Assembly: GCF_900108915.1 (NCBI RefSeq)
Contig: NZ_FNYH01000003.1
Coordinates: forward strand, 1 to 64,000
Reading direction: 5' to 3'
Source: Allopseudospirillum japonicum
Lineage (GTDB): Bacteria > Pseudomonadota > Gammaproteobacteria > Pseudomonadales > Halomonadaceae
DNA length: 64,000 nucleotides
Positions 46,347 through 55,535 of the stretch are shown one piece after another. The notes beneath the pieces are model-generated. The model was not told the origin of the DNA. It ran no database searches and worked only from the letters and a program-made list of their open reading frames with translations. The position numbers were made by a program, and so were the translations under genes. Numbering within the stretch: the first letter of the stretch is position 1; every line of letters starts with the position of its first letter.

Positions 46347-47144
46347 CTAAGGCAAAACCTCTAACGTTGCTGAGTAACTCGCTCTTAATTGGGCTTCTTT
46401 TAACCAAGGGCTGGGCACTTGGTGTTCTATTTCTAACCAATACCAACCGGCTTGCGGCCAAGTCACCTTAAACTCACCGGCTTGATTGGTGGTGGTTTCT
46501 ACCTGCACCACTTGATCTTGATATCTTTGCCCACCAGCAACCACAGTCACAGCCGCATTTGCCAAACGTTCACCATTAAAATACACACTAAAGTGTGCGC
46601 TTTCGCCCACAACCAAATCATTCGGGTGTGTACTCGGCACCATGCTTAATCCTTGTGCTTGCGGGGTTAAATGGGTAAAGGTCGGCGCTCCCAAGGTGAT
46701 AAAGGTTTGGATACGGCTATCGGTTTGCATCAGCTCGATCTGGGTGGCATCGGCAGGCAACTCATTTAAACGTGCTAAAGAACCACGCCAGCGGTGCGTT
46801 TTACCTGCATGTTGATAACGTGCAAACACACCTTGACGATGTTTCTCTACAACGTAAGTCCCTTGCTCTTGCAATAAAAGATCAAAGCTAGTGCGCAATT
46901 GACCTTGAGCACTATGTTCTGGCGTGAGTTGGCGACCACTTGGGCTGGTGATGGTTAAATCTTCAATCCCGAGTGCATGATGCTCAAAATAAAACAAACC
47001 GTTTGAAATGGCAGCATCCACACTGACCCAAGAAGAGGTTCCAGAAAGCTGTGAAGCAGAAGGTAAAATCCACGCACGGTGTGCATGGCTGACACCGGCT
47101 AATAATAATAGGCCGGCTGTCAGGCCAATACGTAGTAACGACAT
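46347..47144 (-). CDS. DUF4198 family periplasmic protein
   Basis: A 265-residue protein with signal peptide MSLLRIGLTAGLLLLAGVSHA followed by HRAWILPSASQLSG, the typical DUF4198 start (mature His-rich N-terminus). The C-terminal half has an Ig-like carrier region (YQDQVVQVETTTNQAGEFKV). Members travel with TonB receptors for metals. It is the last gene of the TonB-PepSY-DUF2271-DUF4198 run, starting 2 bp after the DUF2271 stop. Confidence 0.85.
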   Translation of the reverse strand: MSLLRIGLTAGLLLLAGVSHAHRAWILPSASQLSGTSSWVSVDAAISNGLFYFEHHALGIEDLTITSPSGRQLTPEHSAQGQLRTSFDLLLQEQGTYVVEKHRQGVFARYQHAGKTHRWRGSLARLNELPADATQIELMQTDSRIQTFITLGAPTFTHLTPQAQGLSMVPSTHPNDLVVGESAHFSVYFNGERLANAAVTVVAGGQRYQDQVVQVETTTNQAGEFKVTWPQAGWYWLEIEHQVPSPWLKEAQLRASYSATLEVLP

Positions 47145-47146
47145 AA

Positions 47147-47671
47147 TTAATTTCCTTGTGTAGACTGGCTAGGCATCAAGCTGAGGTGGCTAATCTCGTG
47201 TGTTCCTTGGACTTTCAAAGGGGCGTGCAAAGGCCATTGAAAAGGCAGGCTGACATGCTCACGGCCACCAACCTCACGCGCGACTTCAAGATGTAAAATG
47301 TATTCACCTGCAGGCAAATCACGCCAAGGTGCTTGCGTTAAGGGCCAACGTAAGGTATGCACACCTGAGGCGCGCGTCGCACCGGTAAAAGCATCGAGAG
47401 TTTGCAAAGTACGCCCTGTACGTCGCCACCATAGACGTAAATCCTTCAGCCAGGTCATGCCTTCCTTGTCAGGCATTTTGGCGTCATACCAAAGGTTTAA
47501 GGTCGCTAGAGCCTGTTGTTGCGGATCACTGAGCCATAAGGCCACATAGGGTTTGTGATATTCAGCAACCTCCAAGGTTGGCAAGGCAATTTCTACTTGT
47601 ACTTGTTGCGTTTGCGCCCATGAGATCGGCGCGATCAGCAAAAGTATCCCGAACAGATACCGTGTGAACAT
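47147..47671 (-). CDS. DUF2271 family periplasmic protein
   Basis: A 174-residue protein with signal peptide MFTRYLFGILLLIAPISWA. The mature domain has KPYVALWLSDPQQQALATL and GVHTLRWPLTQAPWRDLPAG, matching DUF2271. Function unknown; it is linked with TonB/PepSY iron-uptake loci. ATG 47671 has GGGAG 9 bases upstream, better than the frame start at 47701. Confidence 0.85.
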   Translation of the reverse strand: MFTRYLFGILLLIAPISWAQTQQVQVEIALPTLEVAEYHKPYVALWLSDPQQQALATLNLWYDAKMPDKEGMTWLKDLRLWWRRTGRTLQTLDAFTGATRASGVHTLRWPLTQAPWRDLPAGEYILHLEVAREVGGREHVSLPFQWPLHAPLKVQGTHEISHLSLMPSQSTQGN

Positions 47672-47719
47672 AAAAAAGGTCTCCCAATGACCCAAGGCCA
47701 CCGACAGGCAGCCTTTGAT

Positions 47720-48295
47720 TTATCCTAAAAAAATGAGTACCAAAATGGGCAGCACACTACCCCAATAAAAGTATTGGCGGGCTTGTGGCCTGTGCTTCCA
47801 TAACAGATACATGCCAGACAAAGCACTAAACACACACAGCAAGGCGCTTATGTCCATAACCCAATGCCAGAGGGCGCTTGTATGGCGACCTTTGTGCACA
47901 TCATTGAAATATGCAATCCAACCACGAAAGCGTGATTCGTAGACGAGTTCTTGCATTTGCCAATCCAAAGACAACCAAGCCTGCGCTCCTGGGGTATCAC
48001 GCACGTAGTACCATTCTTGTGCCTCTAGCTGACGGCTAAAATCGGCTAAAGCAATTTGGTGTTGCGCTTGCAACCAAGCTTCAAATGCAGCAGGCCCTTC
48101 AAGACGCCAAGCCTGCATTTGTTCTGAAGATAAAGACAGATTCAAGCTGACTAGGTGTGCTGAAGCAGGAAACCAAGCCGACCGATTAAGGGTAATCCCT
48201 GTGAGACTAAAAAAAATCAATAGGGTCAGTACCCAAGCGGAGCTGACCCAGTGCCATTGGCGCAGCCGGTAACTCCAACTTTTTGGCTTAGCCAT
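47720..48295 (-). CDS. PepSY-associated membrane protein
   Basis: A 191-residue inner-membrane protein with three hydrophobic segments: WVLTLLIFFSLTGITL (about 18-35), DISALLCVFSALSGMYLLW (about 148-167) and a C-terminal YWGSVLPILVLIFLG. The loop has FNDVHKGRHTSALWHWVMD, which is typical of PepSY_TM proteins that reduce or process iron at the inner membrane. Part of the TonB receptor operon. Confidence 0.85.
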   Translation of the reverse strand: MAKPKSWSYRLRQWHWVSSAWVLTLLIFFSLTGITLNRSAWFPASAHLVSLNLSLSSEQMQAWRLEGPAAFEAWLQAQHQIALADFSRQLEAQEWYYVRDTPGAQAWLSLDWQMQELVYESRFRGWIAYFNDVHKGRHTSALWHWVMDISALLCVFSALSGMYLLWKHRPQARQYFYWGSVLPILVLIFLG

Positions 48296-48361
48296 TTTGT
48301 TAACATCCTTTAGGTGCGAATTACGCCCAAGCCTTCGTTCACCTCACTTGGCTGGCCATCA

Positions 48362-50473
48362 TTAAAAATCGACGTTCAAAGATAACCAGAGGCGGCGCGC
48401 ATCTTCATGGTTGGGATAATTGGAGGTGTAGGCAGCATTGCCAGAAGCATCCAGATAGCGTGAGTACTCGACAAAGTCTTTATCCAACAAGTTATAAAGA
48501 GCCGCTTGGATACGCACACTTGGAGTAATCGCAAAACTCGTCCCTAGGTGGACCAGGGTATAAGCGCGATAATCGCCGAGTTGATCTTTCGCTTCCTGTG
48601 GGAAACCTCGACCGACTGCGCGGTAACGCTCACTGCGGTATTCGGCTTTTAACCAGGTCGCGAAACTTGGGGTGACTTGCCATTGTAATTTGGCATTCAG
48701 CATATGTTCTGGGGTATCTGTGAGCGGTTGTCCGGCTTGTGCGCCACTTTTTTGCTCGCTATCTGTGTAGGTGTAATTCATTTGCAGCTGCCATGCAGGC
48801 GCAAACTGCCAACGACTACTCAGTTCGAGTCCACGTGTGACGGCCTCATCAACATTAATGCTATTGCCATAGGTATCTAAATCAGGCCAATGACCATAAT
48901 CGACACAACCGGCACGATTGGGCGCATTAGCATAGCTACAATTCAGCAAGCCGGCGCCTGAGGCAATTTTGTCTTCAAACTCATTATTGAACAGGGTAAC
49001 GCTTGCACTCAGATCGGCGTCTGGCTGGTAATATAGGCCTAACTCAGAGCTAATACTGGTTTCAGGTTCTAAATCAGGGCTACCTATCAGAGGAATCGTT
49101 CCCTGGCCACCAAAGCCCACGATGCCATCAGCCAGTTGATCTAAACGCGGCGTTTTATAGCCACCACTGACGCCCCCTTTTAACGTCCATGCAGGCGCTA
49201 ACGTCCATACCCCGTAGACCCTTGGGCTGGTGTGGCCGCCAAAGGTACTATGATCGTCATAGCGTAAGCCCAGAGTCAGATTGAAATCATCGTGCAGATG
49301 CCATTCATCTTCTACAAAGATAGATCCTTGCTGATGATCAAAGGCGTTAGGCGCGACCCCATCTTGCATTTGTGCATCCCAATACTGGCCGCCTAAAGTA
49401 ATCCAGTGTGCTCCTCGACTACCGACCCACTGTATATCGGCAATGCGGTTTTCCGTTTCCAAAGTGCGCGCTTGCCCTTTATTGAGACCACTTGGCACAA
49501 TGCGCCCTAAAGTTTCGGTTTGATTGTAAGTAAAACGGGTTTCCAGTTGACCTTGTGCAAGCGGCATTTGATGCGCAAGCAAATATTGATCACGATTGAA
49601 TTTAAGCTCGTCAGCATAGCCACGCACACCCAGGGTACCGAGCTGTCCCTCTGAGTTGTCATAAGTTTGGCGTGCGCTTTCTACATCCAACCAGAGCTTT
49701 TGTTGGGGATTGAGCTTGAAGGTTAAACGTCCGCCAACAGAGTAGGTCTCAGCTTCTACAGGGCTGGGGCCGCGTTTGCTCACTTCCACCTGCTCGCCTG
49801 CTTCCGAGGGATAACGCAAATCACTGGCTTGGCGTTGATCTGTTTGTCCGCGTAGCGTTAGCCCAAGTTTATCTTTAATTAAAGGGCCACTGAGGTAAGC
49901 TTGGGTGCGGTATTCATTACCAAAATCTTCATCAAACTGATAGGTACTACTGAACCCCAAGGTACCACGCCATTCATTGCTTACCGGACGGGTAATAATA
50001 TTGATGATACCGCCCATCGCATCCGAACCATATAAGGTCGACATAGGGCCGCGAATCACTTCAATACGTTCAATGGCGGCTAAAGGTGGCATAAAACGGG
50101 TTGCTGTTTCCCCAAATCCGTTAGGAGTTACATTACCAGCAGGGTTTTGCCTTTGACCATCAATCAAAATCAGGGTGTATTCGCTGGGCATACCGCGCAA
50201 ACTAATATTAAGACCGCCGGTTTTACCCGCACTTGCACCCACATCGACCCCTTCAACATCCGCAAGCGCATCGGCCAAACTCGAATACTGGCTTTGTTCC
50301 AATTGATCGCGCGTCACTACATGAATACTGGCAGGCGCTTCCCGCATGGACTGTTCATAACCTGTGGCACTGACCACAAGGGTATCCAAGTGTGTCGTTG
50401 GTGTGCTTGCATAGCTCCAACCTGTAGGCAGAGCCAAAGCAAGCGCTAAGGGGGTGAGTTTAAAGGGGGACAT
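48362..50473 (-). CDS. TonB-dependent siderophore-type receptor
   Basis: A 703-residue outer-membrane receptor with signal peptide (MSPFKLTPLALALALPTGWSYA, ending near residue 22). The TonB box region is DTLVVSATG, the plug carries RIEVIRGPMSTLYGSDAMGG, and the 22-strand barrel ends with LWLSLNVDF. The DVEGVDVG and LRGMPSEYTLILIDG blocks resemble catecholate siderophore receptors (CirA/FepA type). A Fur box at 50538-50556 lies upstream, so it is iron-repressed. Ligand not proven. Confidence 0.93.
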   Translation of the reverse strand: MSPFKLTPLALALALPTGWSYASTPTTHLDTLVVSATGYEQSMREAPASIHVVTRDQLEQSQYSSLADALADVEGVDVGASAGKTGGLNISLRGMPSEYTLILIDGQRQNPAGNVTPNGFGETATRFMPPLAAIERIEVIRGPMSTLYGSDAMGGIINIITRPVSNEWRGTLGFSSTYQFDEDFGNEYRTQAYLSGPLIKDKLGLTLRGQTDQRQASDLRYPSEAGEQVEVSKRGPSPVEAETYSVGGRLTFKLNPQQKLWLDVESARQTYDNSEGQLGTLGVRGYADELKFNRDQYLLAHQMPLAQGQLETRFTYNQTETLGRIVPSGLNKGQARTLETENRIADIQWVGSRGAHWITLGGQYWDAQMQDGVAPNAFDHQQGSIFVEDEWHLHDDFNLTLGLRYDDHSTFGGHTSPRVYGVWTLAPAWTLKGGVSGGYKTPRLDQLADGIVGFGGQGTIPLIGSPDLEPETSISSELGLYYQPDADLSASVTLFNNEFEDKIASGAGLLNCSYANAPNRAGCVDYGHWPDLDTYGNSINVDEAVTRGLELSSRWQFAPAWQLQMNYTYTDSEQKSGAQAGQPLTDTPEHMLNAKLQWQVTPSFATWLKAEYRSERYRAVGRGFPQEAKDQLGDYRAYTLVHLGTSFAITPSVRIQAALYNLLDKDFVEYSRYLDASGNAAYTSNYPNHEDARRLWLSLNVDF

Positions 50474-50537
50474 GGGCCTAATTCCTTATCAGCAAAGATA
50501 ATGAGCAAAGAAACCTATTCGGTTAGGCCACACAAAA

Positions 50538-50556
50538 TACAATTATTATCATTTGC
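50538..50556 (-). promoter_or_regulatory. Fur box upstream of the TonB receptor
   Basis: On the minus strand CAAATGATAATAATTGTAT matches the Fur consensus core (ATGATAATNATT). It lies 65-85 bp before the receptor ATG. A second partial GATAATGAG lies closer, near 50497. The rest of 50474-50727 has no gene. Confidence 0.75.
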
Positions 50557-50727
50557 AATCAAGATGCATAAAGATTGTTTTTTAGATATGCATTACCCAA
50601 ACATCACCTGCCAACACATCATGGATGCCATTCAGGGTGACCATCAGGAACATGGTTATCATACAAAGAGAGGCATTGAGAGACTGGAACAGATGGAGGG
50701 AGGGGAGCTCAATCCCCTATAAAATGC

Positions 50728-51063
50728 TTATTGCTGGGCTTTCAGTTGGCGGATTTTCAGTAAGGCTTTACGGTTTAAATTTTGTAATGCCTGCTTATCG
50801 GCTTCGAGTTGCTCAATACGGGTTAGCAAACTGCTTTGTTGTGTCTGTTGGTTTTCTAGGGCTTGTTGTATTTGCTGTGCTAATTGCTGTTCTAGCAGAC
50901 TGATTCTTTCTAACAAGCGCGCTTGGCTTGCTTCAAGTGTTTGCAAAATTTGATTTTGCTGCGCAACCAGATGGTGCAGTTGCAAGCGTTCTTCTTTTGC
51001 TGCATAAGCTTTTAATTGTGCCAAATCTTGTTTCAGGCTTTCGCTTAGTTCGTCCATCGACAT
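50728..51063 (-). CDS. Small coiled-coil protein of unknown function
   Basis: An 111-residue protein, Gln/Leu/Glu rich, with heptad-like pattern from about 25 to 105 (LEASQARLLERISLLEQQLA). No signal peptide, no cysteine cluster. ATG 51063 has GAGAG 8 bases upstream. Its codon use fits the neighbours. I cannot assign a family. Confidence 0.6.
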   Translation of the reverse strand: MSMDELSESLKQDLAQLKAYAAKEERLQLHHLVAQQNQILQTLEASQARLLERISLLEQQLAQQIQQALENQQTQQSSLLTRIEQLEADKQALQNLNRKALLKIRQLKAQQ

Positions 51064-51167
51064 GCATTTTGCTCTCAATGAAAAAAGAATAAGCCCTCCC
51101 CCAGAGGAGAAGGCATTTTGGTCTTTGTGTACTCAAACCGCCACCCAAGGCATGAGCGTAGACAAGG

Positions 51168-52538
51168 TTATAAAGTTTGCACATGAGGAAGACAGCCTTG
51201 TTCAAGCAGGTGCACAAGAATTTCTAGTCCTTGTTCTACTTGTTCGCGTTGTGCAGGGGCACTAATACAAAAACGGATACTTTGTGGAGCAGGATAACTT
51301 CCGACCGCAAAAGGCTCAGCACTTTTCACTTCTAACCCTGCGCGACGACAGCTATCGACAAACTGGCTCGCACGCCAAGGCTCTGGCAAGGGTAACCAAA
51401 CATTAAAACCCCACGGCTGGGCACGCACCTGCCAACGGCCTAGATAGTTTTGCACTAACACTTGGCGTGCTTGGATTTCCTGTCTTTGCTGCTCAATCAA
51501 AGGAAGTAAACTCGCATCTGCTAAGCCTTGGCAAATCAGGGCGGGGGCTAATGGAGACACCATCCAGCATTGGGCTTTCAAGTTCGCGCGTGCATGAGGC
51601 AACAAGGATTCTGGCACTTGCAACATGCCCACTCTTAAACCACCCGCCACCAATTTAGAAAAACTGCTGATATGTAATGTTCGTTCTGGTGCTAATTCCA
51701 ACAAGCTAGGTAAACGCTGTTCGCTTGGGTTTAGTTGCACATCATCTTCAAGCAACCACACTTGATATTCACGTGCAATTTGGACAATGGCCTCACGTCT
51801 TTCTAGCGGCAAGCAAGTACAGGTTGGATTGTCTTGATTAGGAATCAGATAAAGAGCCCTTGGTCTTTGGTGTTGGCATTGGCGCTCGAAAGCTTGCGGG
51901 ATAAGCCCCTGCTGATCAAAAGCGAGTCCTTGATGCTTTAATCCCAATTGACGCGCGGCAGCGATCATCCCCGGATACGTCAAAGCACTGGAACAAATCA
52001 CATCACCTGCATGCGCCACACTTTGTAAAGCCAAAGCAATCGCATGTTGGCCCCCTTGGCAAATCAAAAGCCTTTCAGCCTGAATAGGTAACCCCCAAGC
52101 TTGTAAGCTGTGGCTAATTTGTTGGCGATGGGCAAGCAAGCCTTGCTCGTTTTGGTACTCCAGTAAATTTTGTACCCCTTGTTGACTCAATTTAAGCAAA
52201 CTTTGCTGTAACCAGAGCGCACTTTGCGGATTAGGAATTGGCAAACTTAAGCTGAAATCCAAGGGGCTTGGCGTTTGGCTCAAGTGTTGGAAACTTGTCT
52301 GAGTGTCTAGCACATAGGTGCCTCTACCGACTTGTGCACTAATCAAACCTCGGCGCTCTGCCTCTGCATAAGCACGGGTGACTGTGCCTACAGTCAACTT
52401 TAAGGCATGTGCTAAGGCTCGATGCGTGGGTAGACGTGTGCCTGGGACGAGTTCTTGCCGTTCTATCGCTTCGGACAAAGCATCGGCAAGCGCTTGGTAT
52501 AAAGGCTTTTTTAACGGGTCGAGTTTAGGTATCCACAT
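51168..52538 (-). CDS. MocR-type GntR/aminotransferase regulator
   Basis: A 456-residue protein with an N-terminal GntR winged helix (PLYQALADALSEAI, RLPTHRALAHALKLTVGTVT) and a C-terminal class I aminotransferase-like domain including YLIPNQDNPTCTCLP and the PLP lysine in HISSFSKLVAGGLRVG. MocR proteins usually sense amino compounds through PLP. It is divergent from a LysE exporter and its promoter carries GTGACAAT direct repeats. ATG 52538 gives the normal start MWIPKLDPLKKPLYQ; no ribosome binding site is evident. Confidence 0.92.
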   Translation of the reverse strand: MWIPKLDPLKKPLYQALADALSEAIERQELVPGTRLPTHRALAHALKLTVGTVTRAYAEAERRGLISAQVGRGTYVLDTQTSFQHLSQTPSPLDFSLSLPIPNPQSALWLQQSLLKLSQQGVQNLLEYQNEQGLLAHRQQISHSLQAWGLPIQAERLLICQGGQHAIALALQSVAHAGDVICSSALTYPGMIAAARQLGLKHQGLAFDQQGLIPQAFERQCQHQRPRALYLIPNQDNPTCTCLPLERREAIVQIAREYQVWLLEDDVQLNPSEQRLPSLLELAPERTLHISSFSKLVAGGLRVGMLQVPESLLPHARANLKAQCWMVSPLAPALICQGLADASLLPLIEQQRQEIQARQVLVQNYLGRWQVRAQPWGFNVWLPLPEPWRASQFVDSCRRAGLEVKSAEPFAVGSYPAPQSIRFCISAPAQREQVEQGLEILVHLLEQGCLPHVQTL

Positions 52539-52544
52539 TGTTAG

Positions 52545-52593
52545 GTGACAATAAAAAAGTTGACGCTCAAAAAAGAGCAATTATAGTGACAAT
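52545..52593. promoter_or_regulatory. GTGACAAT direct repeats around the mocR promoter
   Basis: GTGACAAT occurs at 52545-52552 and 52586-52593, 41 bp apart (about four helical turns). A TATAAT (minus strand, 52585-52580) sits right beside the second copy. Widely spaced direct repeats are typical of MocR operators. Confidence 0.6.
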
Positions 52594-52822
52594 TAAGCAA
52601 TACAAAGCGCGCATTGTGCGTAAAATTGCGTTGATTGTATGGGCTTAATCTACTCAAGCTATCACACATAGCAAACTAGGTGATCCACGCTAGCCCAAAC
52701 TAGAAGCTAACATGATTAGCAAAACAGAAGTGCTTAAATGTAAGCATACAATATTTTTAAGCATACAAGGTTTTGTCCATACAGCCATGCTTTTTTCTTA
52801 TCTTTTGCTTAAGGAGGATCCT

Positions 52823-53449
52823 GTGTTGAATTTAGAGTTGCCTTTATATACATGGCAAGATTTCTATTTACCGTTAATTTTGTTCGCTTTTAGCATGTCT
52901 GCGACCCCTGGCCCCAATAATTTAATGCTGACTGCCTCTGGGGCCAATTATGGTTTTAAGCGTACCGTACCGCATATGTTAGGGATTTCGGTTGGCTTTT
53001 TTCTATTATTAGCCAGTGTGGCTTTAGGTTTAGGCGCAATTTTTACCCAATGGCCGCAAGCACATACAGGGTTAAAAATCCTTGGCAGTGTGTACCTTTT
53101 ATGGCTGGCATGGAAGATTGCCAACGCGCCTGCACCAGATCCTCAAGGTGTACCAGTAGGGCGTCCTTTTAATTTTATGCAAGCGGCTGCCTTCCAGTTT
53201 GCCAACCCGAAAGCTTGGTTAATGGCCATTGCTGCGGTGACCGGATTTACCGCGGTAGGGGATGCGTATTTAGTTTCTGCACTTTGGGTCGGTTTAATTT
53301 GTAGTTTAGTGAATTTACCGTCTATTTCGATTTGGGCAGGTTTTGGAGTAGCCATTGGACGCATTTTGAAAAGCGCACGCCATTGGCAATGCTTTAACTG
53401 GAGTATGGGCGCATTAACCGCCTCTTGTGTGCTGATGATTTTAGCTTAA
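52823..53449 (+). CDS. LysE/RhtB-family exporter
   Basis: A 208-residue inner-membrane protein with about six hydrophobic segments. The signature SMSATPGPNNLMLTASGANYG is near the N-terminus (ATPGPNN core). The family exports amino acids. GTG 52823 has AAGGAGG 5 bases upstream (TTG 52826 is also possible); the frame start at 52712 adds 37 residues without support. Probably controlled by the divergent MocR protein. Its stop abuts the stop of the convergent LysR gene. Confidence 0.88.
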   Translation: MLNLELPLYTWQDFYLPLILFAFSMSATPGPNNLMLTASGANYGFKRTVPHMLGISVGFFLLLASVALGLGAIFTQWPQAHTGLKILGSVYLLWLAWKIANAPAPDPQGVPVGRPFNFMQAAAFQFANPKAWLMAIAAVTGFTAVGDAYLVSALWVGLICSLVNLPSISIWAGFGVAIGRILKSARHWQCFNWSMGALTASCVLMILA

Positions 53450-54400
53450 TCAAGGCATGGCCTTTTGCCATAACTGATTTAAACCAGTACCTAATTGGGG
53501 ATCTGCATGGGTTTGAATCCAAGTTGCTATAAATTGCAAAAAACCACTGGCAGCATAAGGCAAACGTCGATCACGACGAATCACAAAATGCCAATGACTT
53601 TGAATCGGTAACCCCTGTACATCCAAGACTTGAATATCTGGATGTACAGGTGGCAAGACATGCCGAGAGACAACCGCAATCCCTAAACCTGCAGCCACAC
53701 CAACCCGAATGGCTTCATTGCTGGCCATTTGTAAGACTTGCGCAATTTGTACCCCTTGGCCATGCAACCAGCTATCAAAGAGCATCCGCGTTGCTGAGCC
53801 AGGTTCCCTCAGTAAAAAATTTTCGTTTAACAACGCACGAATGCCAATCTGGCTGTCCTGCGCGCGTGCATGAGTACTGGGGGCAATCATCACTAGAGGA
53901 TTATTAAGAAAAGGGGCACTTTCAATTTGAGGTACATTTGGCGGATGGCTAAACACATAAATATCATCTAGTTGTTTTTCTAAGCGCTGCATAATTTGCT
54001 GGCGATTGGCAATATGCAGTGTGAAGTCCACCTCAGGATACGCCTGCCGAAAAGGCCCCAACAAGCGTGGTAATACATACTGAGCAGTATTCACCAAAGC
54101 CAGACTAAAGCGTCCTTTTAACCCACCTCTTAACTCACCTAAATATTCTTGGAAATCTTCAAAACGCCCAAGGACATCCAAAGCGGTACGGTAAAGTTCT
54201 GCACCTGCTTGTGTTGGTTGTAAACGTCCTTGTTGCTGCACCAATAAGGGTTCCCCAACACTTTCTGTCAGGCGTTTTAGTTGTTGGGATACCGTCGGTT
54301 GTGTTAAGTGCAACTGACGCGCAGCCCCTGTCACTGAGCCTTGGCGCACCAAGGCAATATAGACTTCTAATAAACGAAAGGTGAGATGACGAACCTGCAT
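53450..54400 (-). CDS. LysR-family regulator (CbbR/CmpR-like)
   Basis: A 316-residue regulator starting MQVRHLTFRLLEVYIALVRQ, with helix-turn-helix GSVTGAARQLHLTQPTVSQQ. The effector domain resembles CbbR/CmpR (FSLALVNTAQYVLPRLLGPF, HIANRQQIMQRLEKQLDDIY), regulators of carbon fixation or bicarbonate uptake. It is divergent from an SbtA-like bicarbonate transporter and shares its intergenic region, so it likely controls that gene. Confidence 0.88.
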   Translation of the reverse strand: MQVRHLTFRLLEVYIALVRQGSVTGAARQLHLTQPTVSQQLKRLTESVGEPLLVQQQGRLQPTQAGAELYRTALDVLGRFEDFQEYLGELRGGLKGRFSLALVNTAQYVLPRLLGPFRQAYPEVDFTLHIANRQQIMQRLEKQLDDIYVFSHPPNVPQIESAPFLNNPLVMIAPSTHARAQDSQIGIRALLNENFLLREPGSATRMLFDSWLHGQGVQIAQVLQMASNEAIRVGVAAGLGIAVVSRHVLPPVHPDIQVLDVQGLPIQSHWHFVIRRDRRLPYAASGFLQFIATWIQTHADPQLGTGLNQLWQKAMP

Positions 54401-54438
54401 ACAAGTTACTTTAATTTTTACTTATATAGAAAATGATC

Positions 54439-54454
54439 TATAGCTTAAGCCATA
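54439..54454. promoter_or_regulatory. Candidate LysR operator between lysR and sbtA
   Basis: TATAGCTTAAGCCATA is an imperfect dyad centred on CTTAAG, with the TnnnnnnnnnnnA shape of LysR boxes. It is 39 bp from the regulator's start and about 80 bp from the transporter's. Confidence 0.45.
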
Positions 54455-54534
54455 AGATTTAATTAGTCACTTAGATAATGCAGGCGCACAATGCTCACAC
54501 TTGATCGAAGTCAGCTGAGAGGAGGTAGGCCAAA

Positions 54535-55479
54535 ATGCCTGATATTGTGGTGATGTTTTTTGTGTTGGGCTTGGTGGCAGGATTATTAAAATCCGATTTA
54601 AGCATCCCCAAAGCCGCTTATGACACCTTAAGTCTTTTACTCATGCTCACCATCGGGCTAAAAGGCGGTATGGGCTTACATGGTAATTTAACCTGGAGCC
54701 TAGTCCCCGAATTGCTATTAGTCGCGGCTTTGGGTGCAGTGATTCCTTTATTAATTTTTCCGTTAGCCAAATCGATCTTGCGGCTTTCGATTGCCGATAG
54801 CGCGAGTATTTGTGCTCATTATGGTTCTGTCAGTGCAGGCACTTTTGCTGTTGCTTTAGCTTATGCACATACGCAAAATTTAGTATTAGGACCAGAAACG
54901 ACCTTGTATCTTGTCCTGCTGGAGTTACCTGCCATTATGGTTGGCTTAGCGCTTTATCGACGTTATGCCGCGCCAACACAAACGCAAGTGACCAAACTGG
55001 ATTTATTGCACGAGACCTTCACTAATCGTGGGGTGGTTTTGCTCGCCGGCGGTGTCATCATTGGCTATATGTATGGGCCCTTACAGGGATCAGAAGTGAC
55101 CACCTTATTTATTGGCGCTTTTAAAGCCATATTAGCGATCTTTTTATTAGAAATGGGCTTAACAGCAGCAGAAACCTTACGTCCATTACCGAAAGCGCAT
55201 TGGCGTTTATTCATCTTTGCGGTATTGGCGCCTTTAGCCTTGGCAAGCTTAGGGATGCTGGCGGCGGCGGTACTCGCTTTACCTGCAGGCAGCGCTTTAA
55301 TTTTAGCAACCTTAACTGCAAGTGCTTCTTATATTGCAGCCCCTGCAGCGATTCGTGCCGCGATTCCAGAAGCAGACATAGGTTTAGCCATGCTGGCCTC
55401 GCTTGGTTTCACCTTTCCTTTTAACGTGATGATTGGCATCCCTTTATATGATGCTTGGATTCACGCGTGGATGCTTTAA
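54535..55479 (+). CDS. SbtA-like sodium-dependent bicarbonate transporter (DUF897)
   Basis: A 314-residue inner-membrane protein with about ten hydrophobic segments. SADSASICAHYGSVSAGTFA-like sequence (ASICAHYGSVSAGTF) and ATLTASASYIAAPAAIRAAI are repeated half-motifs of the SbtA family. SbtA brings in bicarbonate with sodium in cyanobacteria; proteobacterial members are known near carboxysome or LysR genes. AGGAGG lies about 10 bases before the ATG. No RuBisCO or SbtB gene is in the window. Confidence 0.88.
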   Translation: MPDIVVMFFVLGLVAGLLKSDLSIPKAAYDTLSLLLMLTIGLKGGMGLHGNLTWSLVPELLLVAALGAVIPLLIFPLAKSILRLSIADSASICAHYGSVSAGTFAVALAYAHTQNLVLGPETTLYLVLLELPAIMVGLALYRRYAAPTQTQVTKLDLLHETFTNRGVVLLAGGVIIGYMYGPLQGSEVTTLFIGAFKAILAIFLLEMGLTAAETLRPLPKAHWRLFIFAVLAPLALASLGMLAAAVLALPAGSALILATLTASASYIAAPAAIRAAIPEADIGLAMLASLGFTFPFNVMIGIPLYDAWIHAWML

Positions 55480-55501
55480 TTAATAATTAAGCATGAATCG
55501 G

Positions 55502-55530
55502 TTGGGTTGCGGCTGGGCAACCCAATTTAA
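55502..55530 (+). terminator. Terminator after sbtA
   Basis: TTGGGTTGC pairs with GCAACCCAA across six bases, followed by TTTAA. It lies between the convergent sbtA-like and CBS genes. Confidence 0.7.
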
Positions 55531-55535
55531 GAGAA

